Assembly (NCBI RefSeq): GCF_003337375.1
Contig: NZ_QPJD01000021.1
Coordinates: 51,398-115,397 of the forward strand
Length of the DNA stretch: 64,000 bases
Direction: 5' to 3'
From: Paenibacillus prosopidis
Lineage (GTDB): Bacteria > Bacillota > Bacilli > Paenibacillales > Paenibacillaceae
Positions 34,162 through 42,863 of the stretch are shown in pieces. Position 1 is the stretch's first letter. Every line of letters begins with the position of its first letter. The notes under the pieces are model-generated. The model was not told the origin of the DNA. It did no database searches and was given only the letters and a program-made list of their open reading frames with translations. The translations under genes and the position numbers were made by a program.

Positions 34162-34184
34162 AAAGATTAATATTTCATATTCGC

Positions 34185-34474
34185 AGTAAAGCGATGATGG
34201 AGAAAAGTACGCAGTGCTTTCGTACAGGGAGAAGACGCCGTAGATTGAGAGCGTCTTTGTGAAATCAGGCTGCCGAAGTTCGCTCCGGAGCAGACCCCTG
34301 AAACGCTGGCGCAGCTTGCTGCAAGGCGCGGGTAGGGAGTGTCCGGTTCCCGCCGTTATGGGGCTAAGGGATTGCAGTCCGCCGTCAGGCGATAGATGAC
34401 AGGCTGGCATGTAATCCGAATTAGGGTGGTACCACGGTTCTTTCGTCCCTTTAGGGAGAGAGGGCCTTTTTTTG
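34185..34474 (+). ncRNA. T-box leader specific for tRNA-Phe
   Basis: Stem I begins GCGATGATGGAGAAAAGTA, as in many T-boxes. The likely specifier codon is TTC (34279-34281) in GAAGTTCGCTCC, matching phenylalanine. The T-box motif AGGGTGGTACCACG is at 34423-34436, and a terminator helix (GGTTCTTTCGTCCCT with AGGGAGAGAGGGCC) plus TTTTTTT follows. Uncharged tRNA-Phe would favour the antiterminator and raise pheST expression. Confidence 0.95.
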
Positions 34475-34513
34475 TGTCAAGATTTATGGAAGATGATATG
34501 GAGGCGAAGAACG

Positions 34514-35548
34514 ATGAAGGAAAGATTGGAAGGGCTGCGCATCGAAGCGCTTCAAGAGCTGCAGCATGTGGAAACGCCGCAGCAGCTGAACGACTTGCGC
34601 GTAAAGTACTTAGGGAAAAAGGGCGCGCTTACAGAAATTTTACGCGGAATGGGCGGATTGAGCGCGGAAGAGCGTCCGGTTATCGGTCAGGTTGCGAATG
34701 ATGTCCGAGCGGCAATTGAGACGGTTATCGAGGAGAAGCAGGAGGCGTTCCAGCAAGCTGAAACGAACAACCGACTGCTCGCCGAGACGATTGATGTGAC
34801 ATTGCCGGGCAAGCAGCTGCCGACAGGCTCTGTGCATCCGCTCAATAAGGTAGCTCAAGAAATCGAGGATGTGTTTATCGGACTAGGCTATACGATAGCG
34901 GAGGGCCCGGAGGTTGAGGAGGATTACTACAACTTCGAGGCGTTGAATTTGCCTAAAAACCATCCGGCACGCGACATGCAGGACTCGTTCTACGTGACGG
35001 ATGATATTTTAATGCGCACGCACACGTCGCCTGTACAGGTCCGCACGATGAAAGCGATGAACGGAGAAACGCCTGTCAAGGTTATTTGCCCGGGTAAAGT
35101 GTATCGCCGCGATGATGACGACGCTACGCATTCGTTCCAGTTTAATCAAATTGAAGGACTCGTTATCGGCAAAAACATTCGGATGAGCGACTTGAAGGGG
35201 ACACTGCTGCAATTCGTCCAGCAAATGTTCGGAGCGCAAGCGCAAATTCGTCTTCGTCCAAGCTTCTTCCCGTTCACAGAGCCGAGCGCCGAGGTTGACG
35301 TGACTTGCGTGCAGTGCGGCGGCCATGGCTGCCGGATGTGCAAGCATACGGGCTGGCTTGAAATTCTTGGCTGCGGCATGGTGCATCCGCGCGTGCTTGA
35401 GATGGGCGGCTACGACCCGGAAGAGGTCAGCGGCTTCGCTTTCGGCATGGGCGTTGAGCGTATCGCGCTTTTGAAATACGGCATTGACGACATTCGTCAT
35501 TTCTATACGAACGATCTGCGGTTTTTGAGTCAATTTGCGAGAATGTGA
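34514..35548 (+). CDS. pheS: Phenylalanyl-tRNA synthetase alpha subunit
   Basis: 344 residues from ATG 34514 (MKERLEGLRIEALQELQ) with GGAGG upstream; a longer start at 34472 would lie at the terminator. Class II synthetase motifs are visible: the long N-terminal coiled coil, HPLNKVAQEIEDVFIGLGY, YRRDDDDATHSFQFNQIEGL and GFAFGMGVERIALL (motif 3). It forms the alpha2beta2 enzyme with PheT and charges tRNA-Phe. Controlled by the T-box leader just upstream. Confidence 0.98.
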   Translation: MKERLEGLRIEALQELQHVETPQQLNDLRVKYLGKKGALTEILRGMGGLSAEERPVIGQVANDVRAAIETVIEEKQEAFQQAETNNRLLAETIDVTLPGKQLPTGSVHPLNKVAQEIEDVFIGLGYTIAEGPEVEEDYYNFEALNLPKNHPARDMQDSFYVTDDILMRTHTSPVQVRTMKAMNGETPVKVICPGKVYRRDDDDATHSFQFNQIEGLVIGKNIRMSDLKGTLLQFVQQMFGAQAQIRLRPSFFPFTEPSAEVDVTCVQCGGHGCRMCKHTGWLEILGCGMVHPRVLEMGGYDPEEVSGFAFGMGVERIALLKYGIDDIRHFYTNDLRFLSQFARM

Positions 35549-35570
35549 CGAAGAGAAGGGAAGAAGAGAA

Positions 35571-38012
35571 ATGAACGTATCCTATCAATGGTTAAATAAA
35601 TATATCGATCTGTCGGGTTATACGGCCGAAGAGCTGGCGGAGAAAATGACGCGCGGCGGCATCGAGATCGACAGCGTGGAATCCCGCAACAAGGGCGTGA
35701 CCGGCGTCGTTGTCGGTTATGTGAAATCGAAAGAAAAGCATCCTGATGCGGATAAGCTGAACGTTTGCAAGGTGGACGTCGGTACGGGCGAAGAGCTGCA
35801 AATCGTATGCGGCGCCAAAAATGTCGATGCAGGCCAGCTTGTTCCCGTAGCGGTTATTGGGGCGAAGCTTCCAGGCGACTTCAACATTAAGCGCGCGAAG
35901 CTGCGCGGCGTTGAATCACAAGGCATGATTTGCTCGGCGAAGGAGCTTGGCCTGAACGACAAGCTGCTGCCGAAGGAGCAGCAGGAAGGCATTCTTGTGC
36001 TGCCTGCAACGACAACGATTGGCGCGCCAATCGGGGAAGTGCTTGGCATTAATGATGAGGTGCTGGAGCTTGATCTGACGCCGAACCGTTCTGACTGCTT
36101 AAGCATGCTGGGCGTAGCGTATGAGATCGGGGCGCTGACCGGCCGCGAGGTTCGTCTGCCGGACACATCCGTTAATCATACTCCGGTCCGTACCGATAGT
36201 CTCGTATCTGTTAGCATTAGCGCAGCTGAGCAATGCTCGCATTATTCGGCTCGTTATATTAAAGGGGTTAAAGTCGGCCCTTCTCCTTTGTGGCTGCAAA
36301 ACCGTTTGATCGCTGCAGGCGTGCGTCCGATTAATAATGTGGTTGACGTGACGAACTTCGTCATGCTGGAATACGGTCAACCGCTGCATGCATTCGATGC
36401 AGACCGCGTGCCGGGCGGACGTATTGACGTCCGGCTTGCAAAAGCCGGCGAAACGCTCGTAACGCTGGACGATCAAGAGCGCCGCTTGGAGCCTCATATG
36501 CTCGTTATTACGGATGGCAATCAGCCGATTGCGCTGGCGGGCGTAATGGGCGGAGCAAGCACCGAGGTAACGGGAAAGACCGTTAACATTTTGCTGGAAT
36601 CGGCTAAATTCGATGGCGGCACCGTACGGAAAACGTCGCGCCAGCTCGGCCTTCGCTCGGAATCAAGCATCCGCTTCGAGAAAGAAGTCGACCCGGCTAG
36701 AGTGATACCGGCTCTAGATCGTGCGGCTGCTCTTATCGCAGAGCTTGCGGAAGGTCTAGTTACCGAAGGTATAGTCGAGGTTTCAAGCGGTCTCGTACAG
36801 CCGGCCAAAGTGGATGTTTCCTTGGATAAAATCAACGGCTACCTCGGCACCGAGCTTTCGAGGCTTGAGGTTCAGACGATTTTTGGCCGTTTGCATTTTG
36901 AATATGAGCTGTCTGACAGCAATGTGTTTAGCGTTCACGTACCGACCCGCCGCGGCGATATTACGCGCTCTGTCGATTTAATCGAGGAAGTTGCCCGCTT
37001 GCACGGCTACGATAACATCCCTACGACGCTTATTCACGGCGATGTGGTGCCGGGCTCGCTTTCGAAGCCCCAGGCGATTCGCCGCGAGCTGCGCAAGCGT
37101 CTGACGGATGCAGGCCTTCATGAGGTCGTCAGCTATTCCTTCACGGGACCTGGACGGACGAAGCTATTCCCGGCATTAGCGATGGATACAAATCCGGTTC
37201 GCCTGGCGATGCCGATGAGTGAGGACCGCAGTGTCCTTCGGACGACACTTATCGCACAGCTGCTCGAAACAGCTGCCTATAACCGCAACCGTAAAAATGA
37301 ATCAGCTGCAATTTTTGAAATCGGCAGCGTTTTCCATACCGATGAAGCGCAGCTGACGCGCTTGCCGCAGGAGAAGCACCGTTTTGCGGCGCTGCTGACA
37401 GGCAATCGCACGGAAGCGCAGTGGAACGCTAAAGCGGTTCAGGTTGATTTTTACGATGCGAAGGGCATTTTGGAGACCGTGTTTGGCGTGCTTGGATTAA
37501 CGGCAAGCGTATCGTACGAGGCGGCTCAGCCGGAGCATTTCCACCCGGGCCGAACAGCTGCCGTTCTTATTGATACGCCGCATGGACCGGAAGTGATCGG
37601 TTACGTCGGACAGCTGCATCCCGCTCTTCAGCTGGAAGCGGATCTCGCTGATACGTACGTGCTCGAGATCGGTCTGGATTTGCTTTATGAATTAGCGGAT
37701 TCGGAAATTGAATACAAGGTGCTTCCCCGTTATCCGGCTATGCAGCGCGATATCGCGGTGGTCGTTGATCAAGCGGTGGCGGCTGCCAAGCTGACCGGTA
37801 CAGCATGGGACATTGCGGGTGAATTGCTTGAGTCTGTCCGCGTGTTCGATGTATTTACGGGAGAGAAGCTTGGCGCGGGCAAGAAAAGTGTCGCAATATC
37901 GCTTGTGTACCGTCACGGCGAGCGTACTTTGACAGATGAAGAGGTAACAGAGCTGCACGGAAAGGTTGTTTTCCAATTGGAACAATCTTTTGCAGCGGAA
38001 TTACGAAAGTAG
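35571..38012 (+). CDS. pheT: Phenylalanyl-tRNA synthetase beta subunit
   Basis: 813 residues from ATG 35571 (MNVSYQWLNKYIDLSGY), after AAGAGAAGGGAAG. Domains follow the family order: tRNA-binding OB fold near 40-150 (VVVGYVKSKEKHPDADKLN), B3/B4 editing domain with LTPNRSDCLSMLG, B5 domain, the inactive class II core, and a C-terminal anticodon-binding (FDX-ACB) domain (LPRYPAMQRDIAVVVD). It pairs with PheS, 22 bp upstream, and edits mischarged tyrosine. Confidence 0.98.
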   Translation: MNVSYQWLNKYIDLSGYTAEELAEKMTRGGIEIDSVESRNKGVTGVVVGYVKSKEKHPDADKLNVCKVDVGTGEELQIVCGAKNVDAGQLVPVAVIGAKLPGDFNIKRAKLRGVESQGMICSAKELGLNDKLLPKEQQEGILVLPATTTIGAPIGEVLGINDEVLELDLTPNRSDCLSMLGVAYEIGALTGREVRLPDTSVNHTPVRTDSLVSVSISAAEQCSHYSARYIKGVKVGPSPLWLQNRLIAAGVRPINNVVDVTNFVMLEYGQPLHAFDADRVPGGRIDVRLAKAGETLVTLDDQERRLEPHMLVITDGNQPIALAGVMGGASTEVTGKTVNILLESAKFDGGTVRKTSRQLGLRSESSIRFEKEVDPARVIPALDRAAALIAELAEGLVTEGIVEVSSGLVQPAKVDVSLDKINGYLGTELSRLEVQTIFGRLHFEYELSDSNVFSVHVPTRRGDITRSVDLIEEVARLHGYDNIPTTLIHGDVVPGSLSKPQAIRRELRKRLTDAGLHEVVSYSFTGPGRTKLFPALAMDTNPVRLAMPMSEDRSVLRTTLIAQLLETAAYNRNRKNESAAIFEIGSVFHTDEAQLTRLPQEKHRFAALLTGNRTEAQWNAKAVQVDFYDAKGILETVFGVLGLTASVSYEAAQPEHFHPGRTAAVLIDTPHGPEVIGYVGQLHPALQLEADLADTYVLEIGLDLLYELADSEIEYKVLPRYPAMQRDIAVVVDQAVAAAKLTGTAWDIAGELLESVRVFDVFTGEKLGAGKKSVAISLVYRHGERTLTDEEVTELHGKVVFQLEQSFAAELRK

Positions 38013-38106
38013 GCAGGAAACCTTCAAAGTCGCATCGAAATAGTTCCTAGTGAGCTACGATGCGGCTTTTTGTTGCTCTACTTGGACAATGGGAGGATTT
38101 GCCTTA

Positions 38107-40449
38107 ATGGATGCTGAACAAACGGTAGTTACGGTTGATATATATGGAGTTCAATATAAGCTTAAAGGTCATTCCAATGTGGAATATATGAAAAGGGTTG
38201 CAAGTGCAATCGATGAAAGCATGAAGAAGCTTGCCAAAGGCTATCCGCGTCTGGATATGCAAAAGCTGGCTGTTCTCTCCGCCGTACAAATAACGGAGGA
38301 AGTATTTCGTCTGCGGCGGGACAATTCAAGACTCCAAGAGGAGGAGGCTAAGCTGCATGTGCTTAGTCACCAGCTCGAGCTGACGACTAAACAGGCAGAA
38401 GCGCTTCAGGCTGAATTGGCTGAGGCGAAACGCGCGACTAACGAGAAGCTCCAAGAGGCGAAGGCTGCTGCTGAAGCGGAGCTGGCAGAAATGCTTGAGC
38501 TTGCCGCTGAGCAAGCGAAGGCTCAGCAGGAAGCAGCGGCCGAGGCGCTTAAGGCTCAGGAGGAGAAAATCGCACAGCTTACTGCGGCACACGCGGAACG
38601 GTTAACGGCGTTAAAGCTCGAGAAGGAAGAGCAGATGGCAGGGCTCAGTAAGGACAAAGAAGAGCAGCTTACAGAGCTGAGGCAGGAAATACAAGTCAAG
38701 CTGTTAGAGCTGGAGCAAGAGAAGGAAGCGGAGCTGGCAGAGCTGCGGCGCGAGAAGGATGAGCAGCTGGCAGCATTGGAAGCAAGCCATGCAGCGCTGT
38801 TTGCCGATGTAACAGCAGAGAAAGAAAAGCTGCTGACTGAGCTGGCAGCAAGCTGGCAGAATAAATGGGATGAACGTGAGCAGGGCTGGCTGGCGAATGC
38901 TAAAGCTGCGCAATTGGAGCGTGACCGCCTGAATGAGGAACGGGAGCAAGCATGGAAGGCAGAGGCTGCAGAGAAGGAGCAATCGTTCCGCTCGGATCTC
39001 GAACGGCGCAGAAACGGCTGGCTGGAAGAGCGGAGCAGGCTGCAGGCACAGATAACCGAGCTCCAGCAAAGCTGGAATGCGGAAAAAGAAGCGTTGGAGA
39101 AGCGTATTGCATTAGCAGAGGAACAGCTGGTACGTGCAATGGAGCAGGAGGAGTCTTTCCGTACGTCTTTTGCACAGCTTGAGCAAGAAGGCCGGGATCG
39201 CGAAGATCAGCTTAATGAAACCAGTAAACAATTAGCGGAGCTGCAGAAGCACAATAGCCAAGCTAATCACATCATACAGGAGCTTGAGCAGAAGCTCATT
39301 CACGAGCGCAATCACGTTTCGGCAGCAGATAAGCGCGCGACGGAATTGCTGCTGCGTCTGAAAGAGGCAAAAGAGAGGGAGCAGCAGCAAGAGCAAAAGC
39401 TGATGCAGCTTGAGGAGCGGCAAATGGCGCAAGAGGAGCTGATTTTGCAGCAGCAGCTGGCGCAAGAAGAGCATCTCGATACATTGAGGTCAGAGCTTGA
39501 AAAGCAGCGGGAAATGCTTCAAGAGACGCATGAACAGCAATTAATATCGCTCAAGAAAGAGCATGGTGAGCTTCTGCAATCGTTACGTCAGGAGCAGGAA
39601 GAGCAGCTTAAGCTGGTAGAAGCAGAAAATGATGAGCTATTCAAGCAATTGGCGGCTGAAAGCAACGAACGATTAGAGCAGACGATAGCTGAGCGGGATG
39701 AGCGTTACAAGCATCTTGAAGCTCAGCATAAACAGCTGGTTGCCCTGCACGAAGAGCAATATAAGCAATTAGAAGCGAATCATGAGGAGCAGCTATTGCA
39801 GCAGCGTCATGATTACGAGACGAGCATTCATAAGCTGCAAGCACAGCTTGAGCAAATCGAGAAAATAGCAGCATCCGCAGCGCAAAGCGAGCAGTCCTAT
39901 AAAGCGGAGCTTGAGAAGCTGGAATCGAGAGAGCGGGAGCTAACCGAGCAGCTCGAGCTCACGGCAGCCCGCGAGCGTATTGCGGCGCAGCAGCTTGAAG
40001 CGGCTGCAGCCCGTGAGCGGGAATTGAGCGAGCGGCTGCAAGCACAGCAGCAATATGCGGAGCAGACGGCAGCGGAAGCGGTAAGGCTGGAGCAGGAGAA
40101 GAAGGCGCAAGAGGCAGACGAAGAGGCGCTGCGCATACAGCTTGAACGGGCGGTGCAGGAGGCTGCGGCGGCATCTGAGCTGCAGGAGGAACTGAGCGAG
40201 CATACTTCGAAGCTCGAAAGCGAGCGGGATGAGGCAGCCCGGGCTGCTGAGAAGCTGGCGTCCGAGCGTGATAAGGCAGCCCGGGAAGCGGAGTCGTTAG
40301 CATACGAGCGCGATGAAGCAGCCCGCGCAGCAGCTAAGCTGGCTGAGGATCACGCGCATTTGCTTGAGCAGCACCATAAGCTGAAAAACGAGTATTCCAA
40401 GCTGCAAACCGAATACAATGAATGGATTGAACTCATCGAACAAAGCTAA
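38107..40449 (+). CDS. zapA: ZapA cell-division protein fused to a giant coiled coil
   Basis: 780 residues from ATG 38107, preceded by GGGAGGA. The first ~90 residues are a typical ZapA: TVVTVDIYGVQYKLKGHSN, MKRVASAIDESMKKLA and KLAVLSAVQITEEVFRLR, which normally ends the protein near residue 85-90 after a short coil. Here about 690 further residues of Glu/Gln/Ala/Leu/Lys-rich heptads follow without break, with degenerate repeats such as ERDEAARAAEKLASERD and HEEQYKQLEANHEEQ. ZapA bundles FtsZ filaments at the Z-ring. It keeps the Bacillus position behind pheT, so it is the genuine orthologue, enlarged. Confidence 0.9.
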   Translation: MDAEQTVVTVDIYGVQYKLKGHSNVEYMKRVASAIDESMKKLAKGYPRLDMQKLAVLSAVQITEEVFRLRRDNSRLQEEEAKLHVLSHQLELTTKQAEALQAELAEAKRATNEKLQEAKAAAEAELAEMLELAAEQAKAQQEAAAEALKAQEEKIAQLTAAHAERLTALKLEKEEQMAGLSKDKEEQLTELRQEIQVKLLELEQEKEAELAELRREKDEQLAALEASHAALFADVTAEKEKLLTELAASWQNKWDEREQGWLANAKAAQLERDRLNEEREQAWKAEAAEKEQSFRSDLERRRNGWLEERSRLQAQITELQQSWNAEKEALEKRIALAEEQLVRAMEQEESFRTSFAQLEQEGRDREDQLNETSKQLAELQKHNSQANHIIQELEQKLIHERNHVSAADKRATELLLRLKEAKEREQQQEQKLMQLEERQMAQEELILQQQLAQEEHLDTLRSELEKQREMLQETHEQQLISLKKEHGELLQSLRQEQEEQLKLVEAENDELFKQLAAESNERLEQTIAERDERYKHLEAQHKQLVALHEEQYKQLEANHEEQLLQQRHDYETSIHKLQAQLEQIEKIAASAAQSEQSYKAELEKLESRERELTEQLELTAARERIAAQQLEAAAARERELSERLQAQQQYAEQTAAEAVRLEQEKKAQEADEEALRIQLERAVQEAAAASELQEELSEHTSKLESERDEAARAAEKLASERDKAAREAESLAYERDEAARAAAKLAEDHAHLLEQHHKLKNEYSKLQTEYNEWIELIEQS

Positions 40450-40456
40450 AACGACA

Positions 40457-40517
40457 AAAAAACCCTGCAGTAACAAGCGAGGCTGGAAGCCGATGCTTAT
40501 CACTGCGGGTTTTTTTC
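40457..40517. terminator. Bidirectional terminator between zapA and the SDR gene
   Basis: AAAAAAACCCTGCAGT and ACTGCGGGTTTTTTT form a stem with A- and T-runs on the two sides, suited to the converging genes. Confidence 0.85.
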
Positions 40518-40571
40518 GTGGAAAAGAGTTGTGCTTGAATTAACACGCTGCCCTTGTATAGTTGCCTTTTC

Positions 40572-41252
40572 CTACCCATAGGAGAGGATCGTGCCGGTAG
40601 GACCACCGACAGGCAGGGTTGCCAGTCGAATGAGATCAGGCGTTACGATGGCAGGATCTTTACCGGTTGCATGCATTTCCGTACGAAGCGTACCTGGATT
40701 GTACAAGTTAACTAGAATGCCATGCTCATGCTCTTCATCTGCAAGCGTTCGCGTTAATGATTCCAAGCCTGCCTTGGCCGCGCTATAAGCGGCATAGCCG
40801 CCGGCTCCGTTCCAGGATAAACCTGAGGTTATATTAATAATTCGTCCGTATTTTGCTTTACGCATGGCTGGCAATACGGCTTTCGTCAGAAGAAACGGTC
40901 CGGTTAAATTAGTTGCGATTTGATTTTGCCATTCGTCAGACGTTAATTCAAGTACTGTTCCAGGCTCAAACACGGCGGCATTGTTTAAAATAATATCGAT
41001 CCGGCCCCGTTGCTGAAGCGCAGCCGTTACGGTATCCAGTACTTGCTGCTCATCTGAGACGTCAGTTTGCAATATCAGCGCGTCTTTGCCCGTCTTTTGC
41101 TTAACTGCTGCTGCTGTTTCCTCAAGCTTAGCCTTACGCCTCCCCAGAAGGACGACATCCGCACCTTCGGAGGCGAAAGAAATTGAAGCTGCGCGGCCCA
41201 GCCCCGTACCGGCTCCGCTGATTATGGCGACTCGATCGTTTAATACTCCCAT
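40572..41252 (-). CDS. Short-chain dehydrogenase/reductase
   Basis: 226 residues. Rossmann motif GAGTGLGRA, NNAA, Ser in INITSGLSW and the catalytic YSAAKAG are present; GRRKAKLEE after the second strand suggests NADP. It is slightly shorter than the usual 245-250 residues at the C-terminus. The substrate is unknown. It interrupts the conserved zapA-mutS2 neighbourhood. Confidence 0.88.
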   Translation of the reverse strand: MGVLNDRVAIISGAGTGLGRAASISFASEGADVVLLGRRKAKLEETAAAVKQKTGKDALILQTDVSDEQQVLDTVTAALQQRGRIDIILNNAAVFEPGTVLELTSDEWQNQIATNLTGPFLLTKAVLPAMRKAKYGRIINITSGLSWNGAGGYAAYSAAKAGLESLTRTLADEEHEHGILVNLYNPGTLRTEMHATGKDPAIVTPDLIRLATLPVGGPTGTILSYG

Positions 41253-41428
41253 AACCGTTCCTCCATTCCTTGTTCGTATTGTGACTATCTTATCAGAGGT
41301 CAGTTAGCAGCGGAAGAGGCAGAGCTATCAGACTTTCTTACTTAATGGGTAAGGAAAGATTATATTAATGCGGCTAACTTGCTCCTGCAAGATCTTAACC
41401 GGATTACTGAAGATCTATTGTGGATTTT

Positions 41429-41450
41429 CGAGACTGTCGATTAACTAGCC
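41429..41450. repeat. Short repeat shared with 21561-21583
   Basis: GAGACTGTCGATTAACTA here is found in reverse complement at 21561-21583. The 41.25-41.65 kb spacer shows no gene; this may be an old mobile-element end but no transposase remains. Confidence 0.3.
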
Positions 41451-41612
41451 ATAAGCGAAACTTCGGACGGAATCTGAGTAACAGCATGCTACCCCAAAGA
41501 ATCATTCATACGAAATTAGATAAAACTTGATTGAAATAGTAACGATTTTTAGGGATGTCTAGAATATATTTTATGACGTCTTCTCGCATTTATTCGCAGC
41601 AATAAAAGCAAT

Positions 41613-41650
41613 ATAAATAAACCCGCAGCATAAATGCCGCGGGTTTATTT
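41613..41650. terminator. Terminator of the cupredoxin gene
   Basis: ATAAATAAACCCGC and GCGGGTTTATTTAT form a stem, T-rich on both strands, immediately after the minus-strand stop. Confidence 0.82.
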
Positions 41651-41652
41651 AT

Positions 41653-42048
41653 TTACTCTACAACTAATGTAGCTTTCATTTGTCTATGGCCTTGTCCGCA
41701 GGGAACGTTGCAAATCAATTCGTATGTTCCAGCTTTCGAAAAGCTGACAGGGACTGTTTTGCCATTTTCGATTTTATCATAGTCTGTGTTTAGGATTTGT
41801 ATGCCATGTACGCCATCAATCGATTTAAGCGTAAGATTGACCGTTTCGCCGGCTTTGATCTTGTATTCCTTCTGATCAAACTCCCAGTTGGATGCCGTGA
41901 TAACAAGCTCCGAGGATGCTGCGCCGCTGTCAGCGATACCTGTGCTAACCTCCTGATTAGCTGCGTTGTTCGTGCCTTTGTTGGTACCGCATGCTGCAAT
42001 GACAAATACGACACACATGACGCTGGCAAAAAGTAACCATTTTTTCAT
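41653..42048 (-). CDS. Cupredoxin lipoprotein with CuA-type copper motif
   Basis: 131 residues from ATG 42048 (MKKWLLFASVMCVV), preceded by GAAAGGGG; signal peptide with lipobox IAAC. The C-terminal half is a cupredoxin fold with CNVPCGQGHRQM, which fits the binuclear CuA motif Cys-x3-Cys-Gly-x2-His-x2-Met, and an upstream His in DGVHGIQIL. Thus it resembles the soluble domain of cytochrome oxidase subunit II without its membrane hairpin. It may carry electrons or deliver copper to an oxidase outside the membrane. No oxidase genes are adjacent. Confidence 0.87.
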   Translation of the reverse strand: MKKWLLFASVMCVVFVIAACGTNKGTNNAANQEVSTGIADSGAASSELVITASNWEFDQKEYKIKAGETVNLTLKSIDGVHGIQILNTDYDKIENGKTVPVSFSKAGTYELICNVPCGQGHRQMKATLVVE

Positions 42049-42084
42049 TTGTAAAGCTTCCCCTTTCAATATGTTAACTTTGTT

Positions 42085-42182
42085 AAAATATAAGAAAGTA
42101 TAAATTTGAACCTTATACGATGCTTATATTTCACCGCGAAACGAGCTTTTGCCGCCAAGACGGCGTCAGCCGTTTACGCTTG
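42085..42182. repeat. Dispersed 98-bp repeat, copy 2 of 3
   Basis: Nearly identical to 45704-45802 (a few substitutions and one indel). It begins AAAATATAAGAAAGTATAAA and ends CAGCCGTTTACGCTTG. It contains short inverted segments (CTTATACGATGCTTATA). It lies upstream of the cupredoxin gene. Confidence 0.88.
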
Positions 42183-42326
42183 TATGGCTTGAATATTTTT
42201 ATTGTAACCTATCTGGTCTGTAAATACAGTGACAGGAGTATGACAAACTGATGAATAGCATGTGAATGCAGCAAGCAGCCCTTGAAGGCCGTATTGGGCT
42301 GTCAAGGGCTGTCGCTGCAACATCAT

Positions 42327-42686
42327 TTAGGCACGTTCGCGTCTGCCTGCGTCATAAGGGGTGCTGACCGGAATGAACAGGTCAATAATCCCTATGACAA
42401 GAGCAGCCAATATGGCGCCAAGCCATGTTACGGTAACGTCTCCGACGATGAATTGGGCGATCCAAATGACCGCTGCGCTGGCAAGAAAGCCGACGATACC
42501 GCGTCCAAATGGCGTAATCCGTTTTCCAAATATACCTTCAATAATCCAGCCGATCGCCGCGATGACGAGAGCAAGAAATAGCGCGCTCCAAAATCCGCCG
42601 ACAGTAAACTGAGGAACAATAAACCCGACTATCATTAACACAATCGCGGCTACAATAAAGCGGACAACGTGGCCCAAAAACCTCAT
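42327..42686 (-). CDS. Small four-helix membrane protein (YvlD/phage-holin-like family)
   Basis: 119 residues from ATG 42686 (MRFLGHVVRFIVAAIVLM), 8 bases after AAGGAGGG. Four membrane helices with VGGFWSALFLALVIAAIGW and FLASAAVIWIAQFIVGD match the YvlD-type family (PF04020), found in many Firmicutes and of unknown function; YvlD in Bacillus is linked to cell-envelope stress operons. A hairpin (CAGCCCTTGA/TCAAGGGCTG) follows the gene near 42268-42320. Confidence 0.82.
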   Translation of the reverse strand: MRFLGHVVRFIVAAIVLMIVGFIVPQFTVGGFWSALFLALVIAAIGWIIEGIFGKRITPFGRGIVGFLASAAVIWIAQFIVGDVTVTWLGAILAALVIGIIDLFIPVSTPYDAGRRERA

Positions 42687-42863
42687 ATCATAAACCCTCC
42701 TTAGCATAAACTTACGGTTTGTGTAGCAAAAGTCACTTCATAAGGCGGTTCAATCGTTACTATTGTGACCATTTTAGCATGAATTATGTATGGATTTGAT
42801 GCTGGGCCCGTGCATAGCGTTCGCGGTTCGGATATAATAATAGGGCGAGAGGAGTGTTATTTG

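Noticed and set aside
34126..34410. 94-codon minus-strand frame upstream of pheS
   Set aside because: It coincides with the structured T-box leader.
38704..40303. Several Leu/Gln-rich minus-strand frames inside zapA
   Set aside because: They arise from the reverse complement of the Glu/Lys/Gln heptad codons; no ribosome sites.
41429..41450. Insertion-sequence end
   Set aside because: GAGACTGTCGA-type motifs occur at two places in the window, but there is no transposase, inverted partner or target duplication to support an IS.
42786..42863. Upstream ATG start for MutS2
   Set aside because: It lacks a ribosome site and adds 26 residues not expected for MutS2; TTG 42864 follows GAGAGGAG at correct spacing.
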